From Bradyrhizobium canariense (GTDB lineage: Bacteria; Pseudomonadota; Alphaproteobacteria; Rhizobiales; Xanthobacteraceae), in assembly GCF_018130465.1 (NCBI RefSeq), contig NZ_JAFCKJ010000002.1, forward strand, positions 372,001 through 436,000: DNA of 64,000 bases, read 5' to 3'. The notes beneath the pieces are model-generated. The model had not been told where the DNA came from. It saw nothing but the letters and a program-made list of their open reading frames with translations, and made no database searches. The translations under genes were made by a program, and so were the position numbers. Of the stretch, positions 1-9,184 are shown piece by piece; position 1 is the stretch's first letter, and the number at the start of each line of letters is the position of its first letter.

Positions 1-2499
1 GGCGGCGTCGCGATGCGCCGCCTGGTCGGTCGGAAAGTCACAGATCACGACCGTGCCCCTGCCCACGATCGAATCGACCCGGATATTGCCGCCATGCAGT
101 TCGACGAAGGAGCGAACCAGCGACAGGCCGAGCCCGGCGCCGCGGTGACGCGAGCCCTGCGAGCGGCTCTCGAACCAGTTGAACACCTTGTCTTTCATGT
201 CGGCAGGTATTCCAGGCCCGGAATCTGTCACAGTGAAGACCACACTGCGTTCGGTGCGGCGGGCGCTGATGCCGACGGTGGAATCCTGTGGAGAAAACCC
301 GACGGCATTGGCGAGGAGGTTATAGAGCACCTGCACCACGCGCTTCTCGTCGCCGGTGAAGCTGCCGACATCGGGCGCGATCTCGACCTTGAGGCGGATG
401 CGGTCGGTGGCGAGCCGGTCCTGGAGACCCTCGGCGGCGAGCTCGATGGTCTTGCTGACGTCGACCGGGCCGAGTTCCAGCTTCATGGCGCCGGCGTCGA
501 TGGTGGCGAGATCCAGGATGTTGTTGGTCAGCGCCAGCAGCGCATTGGTCGATTTGGTGACGTAGTCGAGATACTCGGCCTGTTTCGGCGTCAGCGGCCC
601 GGTCGAGGGATCGCTGAGGAAATGCGCGAAGCCGATGATGGTGGTGAGCGGCGAGCGCAGCTCGTAGGAGACGTGGTGGACGAAATCCACCTTCATCTGG
701 TCGGCGGCCTCCAGCGCCTCGTTGCGTTCGCGCAGCGCGCGCTCGACGTTCTCGGTGTCGGTGATGTCCTGGAACGTCAGCATCGTCGCGCCGTCGTGCA
801 GGGGCCGAATCATGCCGTCGAGCACGCTGCCGTCCTTGCGCTCCAGCTTCAGCGGAATGTCGGCGCGGCTCTCGATCGAGGTGACGGCCTCGCGGATCTG
901 CCGCCAGACGATCGCGTCGTCGAACAGCTGATGGCACCAGCCCTCGACCGTCTGGATGTGCGGCTCGTCGCGCATGGCGTCGCTCGACAGCTTCCACATT
1001 CGGACGAAGGCGGGGTTGAACAGCTGCGCCTTGCCGTTGCTGCCGAACACCGCGACGCCCTCGGCGAGGCTGTCCAGCGTCTCGCGCTGGACGCGGATCA
1101 TGCCGTCGAAGCGGCGGGCGAGCTCGAGGCTCTCGGTGACGTCGTCGAACAGATAAGTGACGCCGCCTTCGGGGTTCGGCGTGGTGACGACGGAGAGCGC
1201 ACGGCCGTCGGGCAGGTACCAGGTGTCCTTGGCGGTCTCGACCGCGCGATAGGCCTCGTGCAGCTTGGCCTTCCAGGCGCGGAAGTCCGGCTGTTCCGGC
1301 AATTTGCGCGAGGCGCGGAGCTTGTCGAGCACGCTGGAATCATCAGGGTTGGCGTCGAGAAAGGTGCGGTCGAGGTCCCACAGCTGGCGGTAGGAATCAT
1401 TGTAGAAGGCAAGCCGGCGCTGGCCGTCGAACACGGCAACGCCGGAGGAGAGCTGGTCGAGCGTGCGGCGATGCGCCTCCGCCATCCGCACCAGTGCCGA
1501 GCTCAAGGCATCCGCCTCGCTGGCATCGATGGCAACGCCGACATTGCCGCCGCCGACATTGACGGCGCGGACGTCATAGATGCGCCGCTCGCCGCCGATC
1601 ACGATCGGCAGCCGCGAGGTGAAATTGGCCGCTTCCTTCAGCCCTCGCTCCATCGCGGTCCGGTCGGCGCTGTCGAGCAGCTCGAGCTTGCGCTCCTGGG
1701 CGTCTGTGATGCTGGCCGCCTCGGTCGCACGGACATAGGCGGGGTTGGCGTAAGTCAGCGCGCCGTTCTCGCCCTTGGCCCAGATCGGCCAGGGTGCGGC
1801 GGCGGCGAAGCCGCGCAGCATCTCGGTCTCGTCGGAGAGTGCCTTGTAACGCAGGTTGGTCTCAGCCAGATCGCGGCGGAGCCCTGAGAGTTCGCGAATC
1901 CTGACGATGGCCTGGCCACCGATGGCGCGCCCGATGGCTTCCAGCGTGTGGCCATGTGCGGTGGTGAGCGTCAGCTGGAACCCGTCGCCGCGGTCGCGCA
2001 GCGCGTCGACGGCGTGATCCATCTGGAGCGCCGGTTCCGGCGGCAGCCAGGTTCCAAACGCGAGCACGCGCTGTGGAGAGGAGTCGCGCGGCAGCACCAT
2101 GGAGATGTCGCCGGAGATCTGCGCGCGATTGTCGCCGGCCGGCCAGGAGATCAGGATCTGCGGCTCGGCGAAGAGCAGTGCGCCGAAGCGGTCGGCCTGG
2201 AGCTGGAGTTCGCCGACCCGGGCGCGTAGCCGCGCCTCGTTCTTCGCCGTGCGCACGCGCGTGCGCATCAAGAGGATCGCGGCGACCACCGAGAAGCCGA
2301 GCAAGGCCAGCGCGGTGGCCAGCACCGCGAGCTCCTGCCGGTTGAAATCCAGCAATGTTGAGAGTGTGTCGACGAGGTCGGCGGCCTCAGCCGGCGCAGC
2401 CGGCAGCAGCGCTGCGAGAGCGCTTCCCAGCAAGCCGTTGCGCACGAGGGATGTGCACGACAGCAGCGTCCGACGCATCGACACGATCACGCCTGACAT
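1..2499 (-). CDS. divL: DivL-like PAS sensor pseudokinase (3' end cut by window)
   Basis: The first 833 residues of a membrane PAS/histidine-kinase protein are present; the C-terminus lies beyond the left edge. A membrane helix lies near residues 40-62, followed by a linker and several PAS modules (two begin with the related phrases SSGVAVFDG and AEGVAVFGS). Then come the dimerisation H-box and an ATPase domain with N box (NLLANAV), G1 (DSGPGIP) and G2 (GAGLGLSLV). The H-box reads HHVSYELRSPL, so the phospho-acceptor His position is Tyr612 (codon 664-666). Tyr here is the hallmark of DivL, which controls CckA and hence CtrA in alphaproteobacteria. The ATP-binding boxes look intact. ATG 2499 is the first start in frame. 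The kinase-like fold is certain; DivL orthology is inferred from the Tyr and the architecture. Confidence 0.85.
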   Translation of the reverse strand, partial: MSGVIVSMRRTLLSCTSLVRNGLLGSALAALLPAAPAEAADLVDTLSTLLDFNRQELAVLATALALLGFSVVAAILLMRTRVRTAKNEARLRARVGELQLQADRFGALLFAEPQILISWPAGDNRAQISGDISMVLPRDSSPQRVLAFGTWLPPEPALQMDHAVDALRDRGDGFQLTLTTAHGHTLEAIGRAIGGQAIVRIRELSGLRRDLAETNLRYKALSDETEMLRGFAAAAPWPIWAKGENGALTYANPAYVRATEAASITDAQERKLELLDSADRTAMERGLKEAANFTSRLPIVIGGERRIYDVRAVNVGGGNVGVAIDASEADALSSALVRMAEAHRRTLDQLSSGVAVFDGQRRLAFYNDSYRQLWDLDRTFLDANPDDSSVLDKLRASRKLPEQPDFRAWKAKLHEAYRAVETAKDTWYLPDGRALSVVTTPNPEGGVTYLFDDVTESLELARRFDGMIRVQRETLDSLAEGVAVFGSNGKAQLFNPAFVRMWKLSSDAMRDEPHIQTVEGWCHQLFDDAIVWRQIREAVTSIESRADIPLKLERKDGSVLDGMIRPLHDGATMLTFQDITDTENVERALRERNEALEAADQMKVDFVHHVSYELRSPLTTIIGFAHFLSDPSTGPLTPKQAEYLDYVTKSTNALLALTNNILDLATIDAGAMKLELGPVDVSKTIELAAEGLQDRLATDRIRLKVEIAPDVGSFTGDEKRVVQVLYNLLANAVGFSPQDSTVGISARRTERSVVFTVTDSGPGIPADMKDKVFNWFESRSQGSRHRGAGLGLSLVRSFVELHGGNIRVDSIVGRGTVVICDFPTDQAAHRDAA

Positions 2500-2690
2500 A
2501 GTTGCCCCAAGATCGCACGGATTTGCGCGCGGCGACCCCCGTCGCGCGCGAATCAAGAGACAATACCCTCACCGTGACTCCACCGGTAAGAGTCCAGATC
2601 GTGAACGCAAAGGCGGTCCCAAAAAAATGCGGAGTGAGGTGTTCCAGGCTCACGTAGTTCTTCGGGTGATTCGGCTGGAATTGCCGTGCG

Positions 2691-3149
2691 TTAGCGGCCG
2701 GTCGAGCCGAAGCCGCCGGTGCCGCGATCGGTCGCGGACAATGTCGCCACGGGAACCAGCGCGGCCTGCACCATGGGCGCGATGACGATCTGCGCGATGC
2801 GCTCGCCGCGCTTGATCACGAAGGGGGCCGCGCCGTGGTTGATCAGGATCACCTTGATCTCGCCGCGGTAGTCCGCGTCGATGGTTCCGGGCGAGTTCAG
2901 CACGGTGACGCCGTGCTTGGCGGCAAGGCCCGAACGCGGCCGCACCTGCGCCTCGTGCCCGGGCGGCAATGCGATCGCAAGTCCCGTCGGCACCAGCGCA
3001 TATTGGCCTGGCGCAAGCGTCATCGGCTCGCTGTCGGGAACCGCGGCCATCAAATCGAGGCCGGCGGCTTCCGTGGTCTGATAGGCCGGTAGCGGCAGAC
3101 CCTCGGCGTGAGCGAGTTGCTGCAGTTCGACCGTGATTGTCGTGCTCAA
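2691..3149 (-). CDS. dut: dUTP diphosphatase
   Basis: This 152-residue protein has the usual length of trimeric dUTPases, which hydrolyse dUTP to dUMP and pyrophosphate, keeping uracil out of DNA and supplying dTMP synthesis. Visible motifs are AAGLDL (motif 1), [12 protein letters not shown] (motif 2), [13 protein letters not shown] with the catalytic Asp (motif 3), [10 protein letters not shown] (motif 4) and the glycine-rich C-terminal arm [10 protein letters not shown] that closes over the nucleotide. Its start overlaps the coaBC stop by 4 bases (ATGA), so the two are translationally coupled; the coaBC-dut pairing is widespread in proteobacteria. Confidence 0.97.
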   Translation of the reverse strand: MSTTITVELQQLAHAEGLPLPAYQTTEAAGLDLMAAVPDSEPMTLAPGQYALVPTGLAIALPPGHEAQVRPRSGLAAKHGVTVLNSPGTIDADYRGEIKVILINHGAAPFVIKRGERIAQIVIAPMVQAALVPVATLSATDRGTGGFGSTGR

Positions 3150-4588
3150 GATGCCGGCTCCAGGGATTTGTCGGTCACGCTCTTTGCGATGTGCGCGACC
3201 AGTTCGATGGCGACCTGTTCCTTGGTCATCACCGGCCAGGAATCAACTGCAATCTCGCCGTCCTTGCGGCTTATCAGATGCACCGTATTGCGGTCCCCGC
3301 CCATCACTCCGGTTGCGGGGGAGACGTCGTTGGCGACGATCCAGTCGCAGCCCTTGCGGGCAAGCTTCGACTTGGCGTTGTCGATGAGGTGTTCGGTCTC
3401 GGCGGCAAAGCCGATCACCAGTGGCGGACGCTTGTCGGTCAGCTTGGCGATCGTCGCGAGGATGTCGGGGTTCTCGACCAGCTGGAGCGGCGGCATGCCG
3501 GCCGAGGTCTTCTTCAGCTTCTGCTCGCCTTCATTGGCGACCCGCCAGTCGGCGACGGCGGCGGCGAAGATCGCGATGTCGGCGGGCAGCACGGCCTGCA
3601 CTTGCTCCAGCATCTGCCGTGCCGATTCCACATGCTTGACCGTCACGCCGTGGGGATCGCCAAGATCGACCGGGCCGCTGACCAGGATCACCTCGGCGCC
3701 CGCGGCCTGTGCGGCGGCAGCGATCGCAAAGCCCTGCTTGCCGGAGGATCGGTTGGCGATGTAGCGCACCGGATCGATCGGCTCGTGGGTCGGACCTGCG
3801 GTGATCAGCACGCGCTTGCCGGCCAGCGGGCGCGGCACCGGCGGCCGCAGCAGGCGCTCGGCGGCGGCCGCAATTTCGATCGCCTCGGACATGCGGCCGA
3901 TGCCGGCTTCACCCGCTTCGGCCATCTCGCCGGAATTCGGCCCGATCAGCATCACGCCGTCGCGCTGAAGCTGCGCGACATTGCGCCGCGTCGCCGCGTT
4001 GTTCCACATCAGCGGATTCATCGCCGGCGCGAGCAGGACCTTGCGGTTGGTCGCGAGCAGGATGGCGCTGGCGAGATCGTCGGCATGGCCATTGGCCATC
4101 TTGGCCATCAAATCGGCGGTCGCAGGCGCCACCACGATCAGGTCGCACTCGCGCGCAAGGCGGATATGGCCGGCGTCGAACTCGCTCTGGGGATCGAACA
4201 GATCGGTGTAGACGCGCTCATGCGAGAGCGCGCTCACGGCCAGCGGCGTGACGAATTGCTGCGCCGCCTTGGTCAGCACGCAGCGCACCTCGATCCGCCG
4301 CTCCTTGAGCCTTCGGATCAGGTCGAGCGATTTGTAGGCCGCGATGCCGCCGCCGATGATCAGGGTGACGCTGGCCTCGGGGAGGGCGCCGCTGCGCTGG
4401 GGCATGGGGGTGGAGGAGGAGGCCGCAGGCGGCGCCGCGAACGGCGTCAAGGGCTCCTCACGGCCTTCGATCAGCTCTCCGAGGATGACCCGGACCTCTT
4501 CCTCGACCGACCTGCGGTTCCTGGCCGAGCGCAGCCTGAGGTAGGTTTTGATGCCTTCGTCGAGCTTGCGAATGGTCAGGCTCGCCAT
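3146..4588 (-). CDS. coaBC: CoaBC (PPC synthetase/decarboxylase) with N-terminal FitA-type RHH domain
   Basis: CoaBC makes 4'-phosphopantetheine in coenzyme A synthesis: CoaB ligates cysteine to phosphopantothenate and CoaC, a flavoprotein, decarboxylates the product. The CoaC part starts near residue 70 ([19 protein letters not shown]) and has [14 protein letters not shown] and [10 protein letters not shown]; CoaB follows from about residue 250 ([18 protein letters not shown]). Unusually, residues 1-40 (starting [18 protein letters not shown]) match the ribbon-helix-helix domain of FitA/VapB antitoxins, with an Ala/Pro/Ser-rich linker at about 45-70. The early start is supported by a strong ribosome site (GGAGGGG) just before ATG 4588. 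The CoaC clamp that carries a Cys in E. coli reads [15 protein letters not shown] here, with no Cys. A perfect palindrome lies immediately upstream. Enzyme identity is certain; the regulatory role of the fused domain is inferred. Confidence 0.95.
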   Translation of the reverse strand: MASLTIRKLDEGIKTYLRLRSARNRRSVEEEVRVILGELIEGREEPLTPFAAPPAASSSTPMPQRSGALPEASVTLIIGGGIAAYKSLDLIRRLKERRIEVRCVLTKAAQQFVTPLAVSALSHERVYTDLFDPQSEFDAGHIRLARECDLIVVAPATADLMAKMANGHADDLASAILLATNRKVLLAPAMNPLMWNNAATRRNVAQLQRDGVMLIGPNSGEMAEAGEAGIGRMSEAIEIAAAAERLLRPPVPRPLAGKRVLITAGPTHEPIDPVRYIANRSSGKQGFAIAAAAQAAGAEVILVSGPVDLGDPHGVTVKHVESARQMLEQVQAVLPADIAIFAAAVADWRVANEGEQKLKKTSAGMPPLQLVENPDILATIAKLTDKRPPLVIGFAAETEHLIDNAKSKLARKGCDWIVANDVSPATGVMGGDRNTVHLISRKDGEIAVDSWPVMTKEQVAIELVAHIAKSVTDKSLEPAS

Positions 4589-4601
4589 GACGCCCCTCCA
4601 G

Positions 4602-4630
4602 CACGAATGATAGCGATGCTATCATTCGTG
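4602..4630. promoter_or_regulatory. Perfect 13-bp inverted repeat, candidate CoaBC/RHH operator
   Basis: The arms CACGAATGATAGC (4602-4614) and GCTATCATTCGTG (4618-4630) are exact reverse complements separated by GAT. The repeat ends 13 bases upstream of the coaBC ATG, just before its ribosome-binding site, and lies between coaBC and the end of ubiB. The inner TGATAGC/GCTATCA matches, as I recall it, the half-site of FitA-family antitoxin operators, although those half-sites are arranged and spaced differently. The adjacent gene encodes a FitA-like domain, so autorepression is the natural reading. A second short palindrome, GATTGCA-C-TGCAATC (4632-4646), overlaps the ubiB stop. Confidence 0.65.
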
Positions 4631-4644
4631 TGATTGCACTGCAA

Positions 4645-6219
4645 TCAGAGATTCCGGACGGCGATCAGGATGCCGATGAAGGTCGCGGCGATGATCCAGA
4701 GCGCCACGGTGCGCCAGCGGTTCTTGCGGCCCTCGCTGCGGCCCATAGCCGCGATGCTCTCCGGCGACAGCCGGATGCCCTCCCGGGTCATGGTCTCCAG
4801 CTGTTCGAGCACCGCAACCGAGCGCGCGGCGATGTCAGGCAGACGCATCAGGATGCGCGCGAGATCGCCGCTGCCGGAGACCGCGCCCTGGATCCGGCCC
4901 AGCGGACCGAGATTGCGCTCGATCCATTCCCGCACCACGGGGTCGGCGACCTTCCAGATGTCGAGCTTGGGATCGAAGCCGCGTGCCACGCCCTCGACCA
5001 CCACCATGGTCTTCTGGAGCAGGATCAGCTCGGGCCGCGTGGTCATGTCGAAAAGGCCGGTGACCTCGAGCAGCAGCGTCAGCAGCCGCGCCATCGAGAT
5101 CTCTTCCGCCGTGCGGTTGTGGATGGGCTCGCCGATGGCGCGGATCGCCTGCGCGAAGTTCTCGACCGAGTGATGCGCGGGCACATAGCCTGCCTCGAAA
5201 TGCACCTCCGCGACACGACGATAGTCGCGGGTGATGAAGCCGAGCAGGATTTCGGCGAGGAAGCGCCGCTCCTTCATTCCGAGCCGGCCCATGATGCCGA
5301 AATCAACCGCGACGAGCCGGCCCGCGTCATCCAGGAACAGATTGCCTGGATGCATGTCGGCGTGGAAGAAGCCGTCACGCAGCGCGTGGCGCAGGAAGCT
5401 CTGAATCACCTTGCGGCCGAGATCGGGCAGGTCGACCTGCGACTCTGCCAGGCGCTTGTGATCGTTCAGCGCGATGCCGTCGATCCACTCCATCGTCAGC
5501 ACGTTGTGCGTGGTGCGGTCCCAGTCGACGGTCGGTACGCAGAAATCAGGATCGTCGCGCGTGTTCTCCGCCATCTCCGACAGCGCCGCGGCCTCGAGCC
5601 GCAGGTCCATCTCCATCGAGACCGAGCGCGACATGGTGTTGATGACCTCGATGAGGCGCAGGCGCCGCGCCTCGGACGAATAGGCTTCGGCCTTGTGTGC
5701 GACGAAGAAGAAGTCGGAGAGGTCGCGGCGGAAGCGTGCGGCCACGTTGGGTCGCAGCACCTTCACTGCGACCGCCTTGCGGATGCCGTCGCGCAAGACT
5801 TCGCCGCGATGCACCTGTGCGATCGAGGCGGCTGCGACCGGCGGACTGAGGCTTGCGAACACATCGGTCAGCGGCCGTTCCAGCGAGGTCGCGATCGCAG
5901 CTTCCGCTTCGGCTTGCGAGAACGGCGGCAGGCGGTCCTGGAGGCTTTCGAGGTCGCGCGCCATGATGACGCCGACGACGTCGGGACGGGTCGCCAGAAA
6001 TTGTCCGAGCTTGAGATAGGCCGGGCCCATCCGGGTCAGCGCGCGTGACAGTCGCGGGCCGTGCTTGGGACCGCGCCGCTCGATCAGGCGCGCAAGCTTC
6101 AGCGCGAGCTGTCCATGCGGCGGGACGAGGCTCGGATCGACGGCGCCGAACACGCCCTCGCGCGCGAATACGAACGCGGCGCGCATCAGGCGCGCACTAT
6201 GGGTTATGGCAGAGATCAC
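4645..6219 (-). CDS. ubiB: UbiB atypical kinase, ubiquinone biosynthesis
   Basis: UbiB is an ABC1/ADCK-type atypical kinase/ATPase needed for ubiquinone synthesis. The 524 residues contain the signature region ([18 protein letters not shown], about residues 62-80), an Ala-rich nucleotide loop ([16 protein letters not shown]), the ion-pair Lys (AVKVLRP), the catalytic stretch [18 protein letters not shown] and the metal-binding VDFGIMGRL. The C-terminus ends in a hydrophobic helix ([15 protein letters not shown]), which in this family anchors the protein to the inner membrane. Its ATG overlaps the ubiE stop by 4 bases, forming a ubiE-ubiB unit as in many proteobacteria. Confidence 0.96.
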   Translation of the reverse strand: MISAITHSARLMRAAFVFAREGVFGAVDPSLVPPHGQLALKLARLIERRGPKHGPRLSRALTRMGPAYLKLGQFLATRPDVVGVIMARDLESLQDRLPPFSQAEAEAAIATSLERPLTDVFASLSPPVAAASIAQVHRGEVLRDGIRKAVAVKVLRPNVAARFRRDLSDFFFVAHKAEAYSSEARRLRLIEVINTMSRSVSMEMDLRLEAAALSEMAENTRDDPDFCVPTVDWDRTTHNVLTMEWIDGIALNDHKRLAESQVDLPDLGRKVIQSFLRHALRDGFFHADMHPGNLFLDDAGRLVAVDFGIMGRLGMKERRFLAEILLGFITRDYRRVAEVHFEAGYVPAHHSVENFAQAIRAIGEPIHNRTAEEISMARLLTLLLEVTGLFDMTTRPELILLQKTMVVVEGVARGFDPKLDIWKVADPVVREWIERNLGPLGRIQGAVSGSGDLARILMRLPDIAARSVAVLEQLETMTREGIRLSPESIAAMGRSEGRKNRWRTVALWIIAATFIGILIAVRNL

Positions 6220-6977
6220 AAACGCCAGCCCGAATGCAGTGCGACGATGCCGCCGGACAATGTCTGCCAGTTCACGCGGGCGAAGCCGGCGTCGCGGATC
6301 ATGTCGGCGAAGGCGTTGGGTCTTGGGAACTTGCGGATCGACTCGACCAGATACTGGTAGGACTCGGCGTCACCCGTGATCATGCGGCCGAGCGGCGGGA
6401 TCACCTTGAACGAGAACAGGTCATAAAGGCGATCGAGCCCGGGCATCTCGACGGTGGAGAATTCCAGACAGAGGAAGCGGCTGCCTGGCTTGAGCACGCG
6501 ATAGGCCTCGGCCAGCGCGAGATCGATCCGCGGCACGTTGCGAATGCCGAAAGCGATCGTATATGCGTCGAAGCTGCGGTCGGCGAAGGCGAGCGCTTCG
6601 GCATTGCCCTCGACGAAATCGACCTGGGTCTCGAGATGCCGCTTTGCGGCACGCTCGCGGCCCACCGCCAGCATCTCGGTGTTGATGTCGCAGACGGTGG
6701 CATGGAAGCCCGCGCCTGCCGCCTTGGCGGCGCGGAACGAGATGTCGCCGGTGCCGCCGGCAACGTCGAGCAGCGCGAACGGCCGGTCGCCCCTGGGCGG
6801 GTTGAGCGCGTTGATCATGATGTCCTTCCAGACCCGGTGCAGGCCCCCGGACATCAAATCGTTCATCAAATCATAGCGCGACGCCACGCTGTGAAACACA
6901 TCGTTCACCAGCGTCTGTTTGTCCCCCAGGGGAACGTCCCTGAAGCCAAAATGCGTGGTTTCGCCCGGCCGATCCAT
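6216..6977 (-). CDS. ubiE: UbiE/MenG C-methyltransferase
   Basis: This 253-residue class I SAM-dependent methyltransferase methylates the demethoxy-quinol ring in ubiquinone synthesis. Motif I is [15 protein letters not shown] and motif [15 protein letters not shown]; the UbiE signatures [17 protein letters not shown] near the N-terminus and GVAL-type C-terminal phrasing ([14 protein letters not shown]) are present. A long loop ([26 protein letters not shown], split here only by description) is typical of the family. It is the first gene of the ubiE-ubiB pair and is divergent from mutM, with about 80 bases between the two start codons for both promoters. Confidence 0.97.
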   Translation of the reverse strand: MDRPGETTHFGFRDVPLGDKQTLVNDVFHSVASRYDLMNDLMSGGLHRVWKDIMINALNPPRGDRPFALLDVAGGTGDISFRAAKAAGAGFHATVCDINTEMLAVGRERAAKRHLETQVDFVEGNAEALAFADRSFDAYTIAFGIRNVPRIDLALAEAYRVLKPGSRFLCLEFSTVEMPGLDRLYDLFSFKVIPPLGRMITGDAESYQYLVESIRKFPRPNAFADMIRDAGFARVNWQTLSGGIVALHSGWRL

Positions 6978-7058
6978 TACTCTGCTCCACGAGGCGGACC
7001 ATAGCGCGCCCGCCGCAATGGCGCTATCACACCGCCCTCATAAGGTGAATGCCTGACC

Positions 7059-7940
7059 ATGCCCGAATTGCCCGAAGTCGAGACCGTCCGCCGCGGCCTT
7101 CAGCCGGTCATGGAGGGTGCGAAAATCCTCGTCGCGGAGGCCCGCCGGCCGGATCTGCGCTTTCCGTTTCAGCCGGATTTCGTGGCCCGGCTCCAGGGGC
7201 AGGTCGTCACGGGGCTCGGGCGCCGTGCAAAATATCTCATGGCCGATCTCGCCTCGGGCGACGTGCTGCTGATGCATCTGGGCATGTCGGGCTCGTTTCG
7301 CGTCATCAAGCCGGACAACGAGGCTCAGCCTGGCGAGTTTCACTATCCGAAGGCCAAGGACTCCACGCACGATCACGTGCTGTTTCGGATGTCCTCCGGC
7401 GCCGACATCGTCTTCAACGATCCGCGCCGCTTCGGTTACATGAAAGTGATCGCGCGCAGTGCCCTCGACGAGGAGCCGCTGCTGCGCGGGCTCGGCCCCG
7501 AGCCGCTCGGCAACGAATTTGACGCCGCGATGCTGGCGCGGTCCTGCGCAGGCAAGACCACGAGCCTGAAAGCCGCGCTGCTCGATCAGCGCGTAGTCGC
7601 CGGGCTCGGCAATATCTATGTCTGCGAAGCCCTGCATCGCTCGCATCTGTCGCCGCGCCGGATCGCCGCGACACTCTCGACCAAGAAGGGCGAGACGACC
7701 GACCATGCGAAGAGACTGGTCGGCGCGATCCACACCGTGCTGAACGACGCCATCAAGGCCGGCGGATCGTCACTGCGTGACCATCGCCAGACCTCCGGCG
7801 AGCTCGGCTATTTCCAGCACTCGTTCAAGGTCTACGATCGCGAAGACGAGAAATGTACGACGCCCCGCTGCGGCGGCACCGTGAAGCGTTTTACGCAGAA
7901 CGGGCGATCGACCTTCTGGTGCCCGAAATGTCAGAAATGA
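7059..7940 (+). CDS. mutM: Formamidopyrimidine-DNA glycosylase (Fpg)
   Basis: Fpg/MutM excises 8-oxoguanine and ring-opened purines and nicks the resulting AP site. The N-terminus [14 protein letters not shown] supplies the catalytic Pro2 and Glu3, so the start is fixed at this ATG. Other marks are the H2TH region ([19 protein letters not shown]), the beta-hairpin [20 protein letters not shown] and the zinc finger CTTPRCGG...FWCPKCQK ending the protein. At 293 residues the length is normal. It stands alone, divergent from ubiE, and is followed by a cluster of palindromic repeats. Confidence 0.98.
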   Translation: MPELPEVETVRRGLQPVMEGAKILVAEARRPDLRFPFQPDFVARLQGQVVTGLGRRAKYLMADLASGDVLLMHLGMSGSFRVIKPDNEAQPGEFHYPKAKDSTHDHVLFRMSSGADIVFNDPRRFGYMKVIARSALDEEPLLRGLGPEPLGNEFDAAMLARSCAGKTTSLKAALLDQRVVAGLGNIYVCEALHRSHLSPRRIAATLSTKKGETTDHAKRLVGAIHTVLNDAIKAGGSSLRDHRQTSGELGYFQHSFKVYDREDEKCTTPRCGGTVKRFTQNGRSTFWCPKCQK

Positions 7941-7994
7941 GAGGGATCGCAGCCGGAAGGCCGTGAGTCCCTTTAAGACGGCGATTCCACCACG

Positions 7995-8076
7995 CCGTCA
8001 TTGCGAGCGCAGCGAAGCAATCCAGAATCCCTCCGCGGAAAGACTCTGGATTGCTTCGCTGCGCTCGCAATGACGG
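7995..8076. repeat. Large hairpin repeat, 35-bp arms
   Basis: The left arm (7995-8029, beginning CCGTCATTGCGAGCGCAGCG) and right arm (8042-8076) pair over 35 bases with one mismatch around a 12-base loop. It lies between the convergent ends of mutM and parA. The form is that of the palindromic extragenic elements common in Bradyrhizobium; it could act as a bidirectional transcription stop. Confidence 0.9.
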
Positions 8077-8106
8077 CGGAGATAGAGTCCCGTCAAAAAC
8101 GCGAAG

Positions 8107-8144
8107 CGAAGCAATCCGGCCGGGCTGGTGGCCGGATTGCTTCG
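8107..8144. repeat. Hairpin repeat, 15-bp arms
   Basis: The perfect arms CGAAGCAATCCGGCC (8107-8121) and GGCCGGATTGCTTCG (8130-8144) surround an 8-base loop. The GAAGCAATCC core is shared with the larger hairpin at 7995-8076, suggesting decay or duplication of one element family. A weaker GGCCCTT/AAGGGCC pairing follows at about 8152-8176. Confidence 0.8.
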
Positions 8145-8202
8145 TCGCTGGGGCCCTTCCGGATGGTGAAAGGGCCGGCTGGCGTCTGAGCGATCGCCCC
8201 GC

Positions 8203-8946
8203 TCAGGACGCCAGTGTCGTGGTCTCGTCGGCCGCAAGCTCGGCGGCGACGTGCAGCACGCCGCCCGCGGCCGAGATGACTTGGTCGATCAGGACATTGG
8301 TCGTGGCGGCGAGCTCGAGCCGGGTCTCGATCCAATGCCAGAGGCCGCGGATCTCCTCGGTCGACTTGCCGTTCGGCGCGAATTCGCTCACCGCGAGGCC
8401 GCTGGCGAGCGAGTCCTGGTGGTCGTTGCGCATCACGATCAGGGGACGCGCGAGCACCTCGGCGAGATCGAGGGCTGCTTCCTCGGCGAGCGTGTTGGCT
8501 GCGTTGTCGATGCGCTGGCCGCGTATCGGCGTCTGGTTCAGGACGAAGCTGTAAGGCCGCTTCCAGGCACGCGCGACGCTCAGCGTCGAAGCGGTCGCCT
8601 CGATGTCGGCGACGCTCGGGCGGGCCGGGATCAGGCAGAGGTCGGAATGGCGGATCGCGGCGGTGGTCGCGGCGCTGAGGCCAGCGGCGGTATCGACGAT
8701 CGCGAGCTGGAGGCCGCTGTCGGCCAGCATCTTCAGGCGCGGCTCGATGTCGGCGGCGTGATAGATCGGCTCGACGACGAGATCATCGGTGCTACGGCGG
8801 CGCTGCCAGTTGGACAGCGTGCCCTGCGGGTCGGTTTCGATCAGGCGGACGGTGAAACCGGCCTGCTTGGCTGCCAGCGCGAGGCCGATGGCGAGCGTGC
8901 TCTTGCCGCTGCCACCCTTTTGGGTGGCCAGTACGATCGTGTGCAT
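8203..8946 (-). CDS. Orphan ParA-family ATPase
   Basis: This is a 247-residue MinD/ParA-type P-loop ATPase. The deviant Walker A KGGSGKST is at residues 10-17, the switch I-like ETDPQGTLSNW follows, and Walker B is LAIVDTAAG. The fold covers the whole protein and there is no N-terminal DNA-binding extension, as in small chromosomal ParA proteins used for plasmid-like or cargo positioning. No ParB-like partner is adjacent: it is flanked by palindromic repeats and, divergently, by ggt. The sequence does not resemble MipZ in its N-terminal phrase. Cargo unknown. Confidence 0.85.
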   Translation of the reverse strand: MHTIVLATQKGGSGKSTLAIGLALAAKQAGFTVRLIETDPQGTLSNWQRRRSTDDLVVEPIYHAADIEPRLKMLADSGLQLAIVDTAAGLSAATTAAIRHSDLCLIPARPSVADIEATASTLSVARAWKRPYSFVLNQTPIRGQRIDNAANTLAEEAALDLAEVLARPLIVMRNDHQDSLASGLAVSEFAPNGKSTEEIRGLWHWIETRLELAATTNVLIDQVISAAGGVLHVAAELAADETTTLAS

Positions 8947-9184
8947 TGAAGATCAATCCTATGGAGTGCTTGGGGCAGGGAAACGCCACGCGAACGTGCA
9001 TCGATCTCGATGCCGAGCTCTTCTCGCTCAGGACGTGCCGGCCCGATCCAAAGGGGATCGCGGAGGTCCGAATCAACAGTAACAATGGTGGCGGAATCGC
9101 GAATGCCAGCGAATCCGTACCATTACTGGACCCGTACTCGTACGTGTGCTGTGCTTGCCGCCGTGAATAAAAAGGACAAGCGGC
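8947..9184. promoter_or_regulatory. Divergent parA/ggt intergenic region
   Basis: These 238 bases separate the two divergent start codons and must hold both promoters. The ggt side ends in AAAAAGGAC, a good ribosome site before ATG 9185; the parA side has AGGA ten bases before its ATG. An imperfect palindrome is centred near 9105 (AGTAACAATGGT near 9078 against ACCATTACT near 9119). I see no clear -35/-10 pair. Confidence 0.4.
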
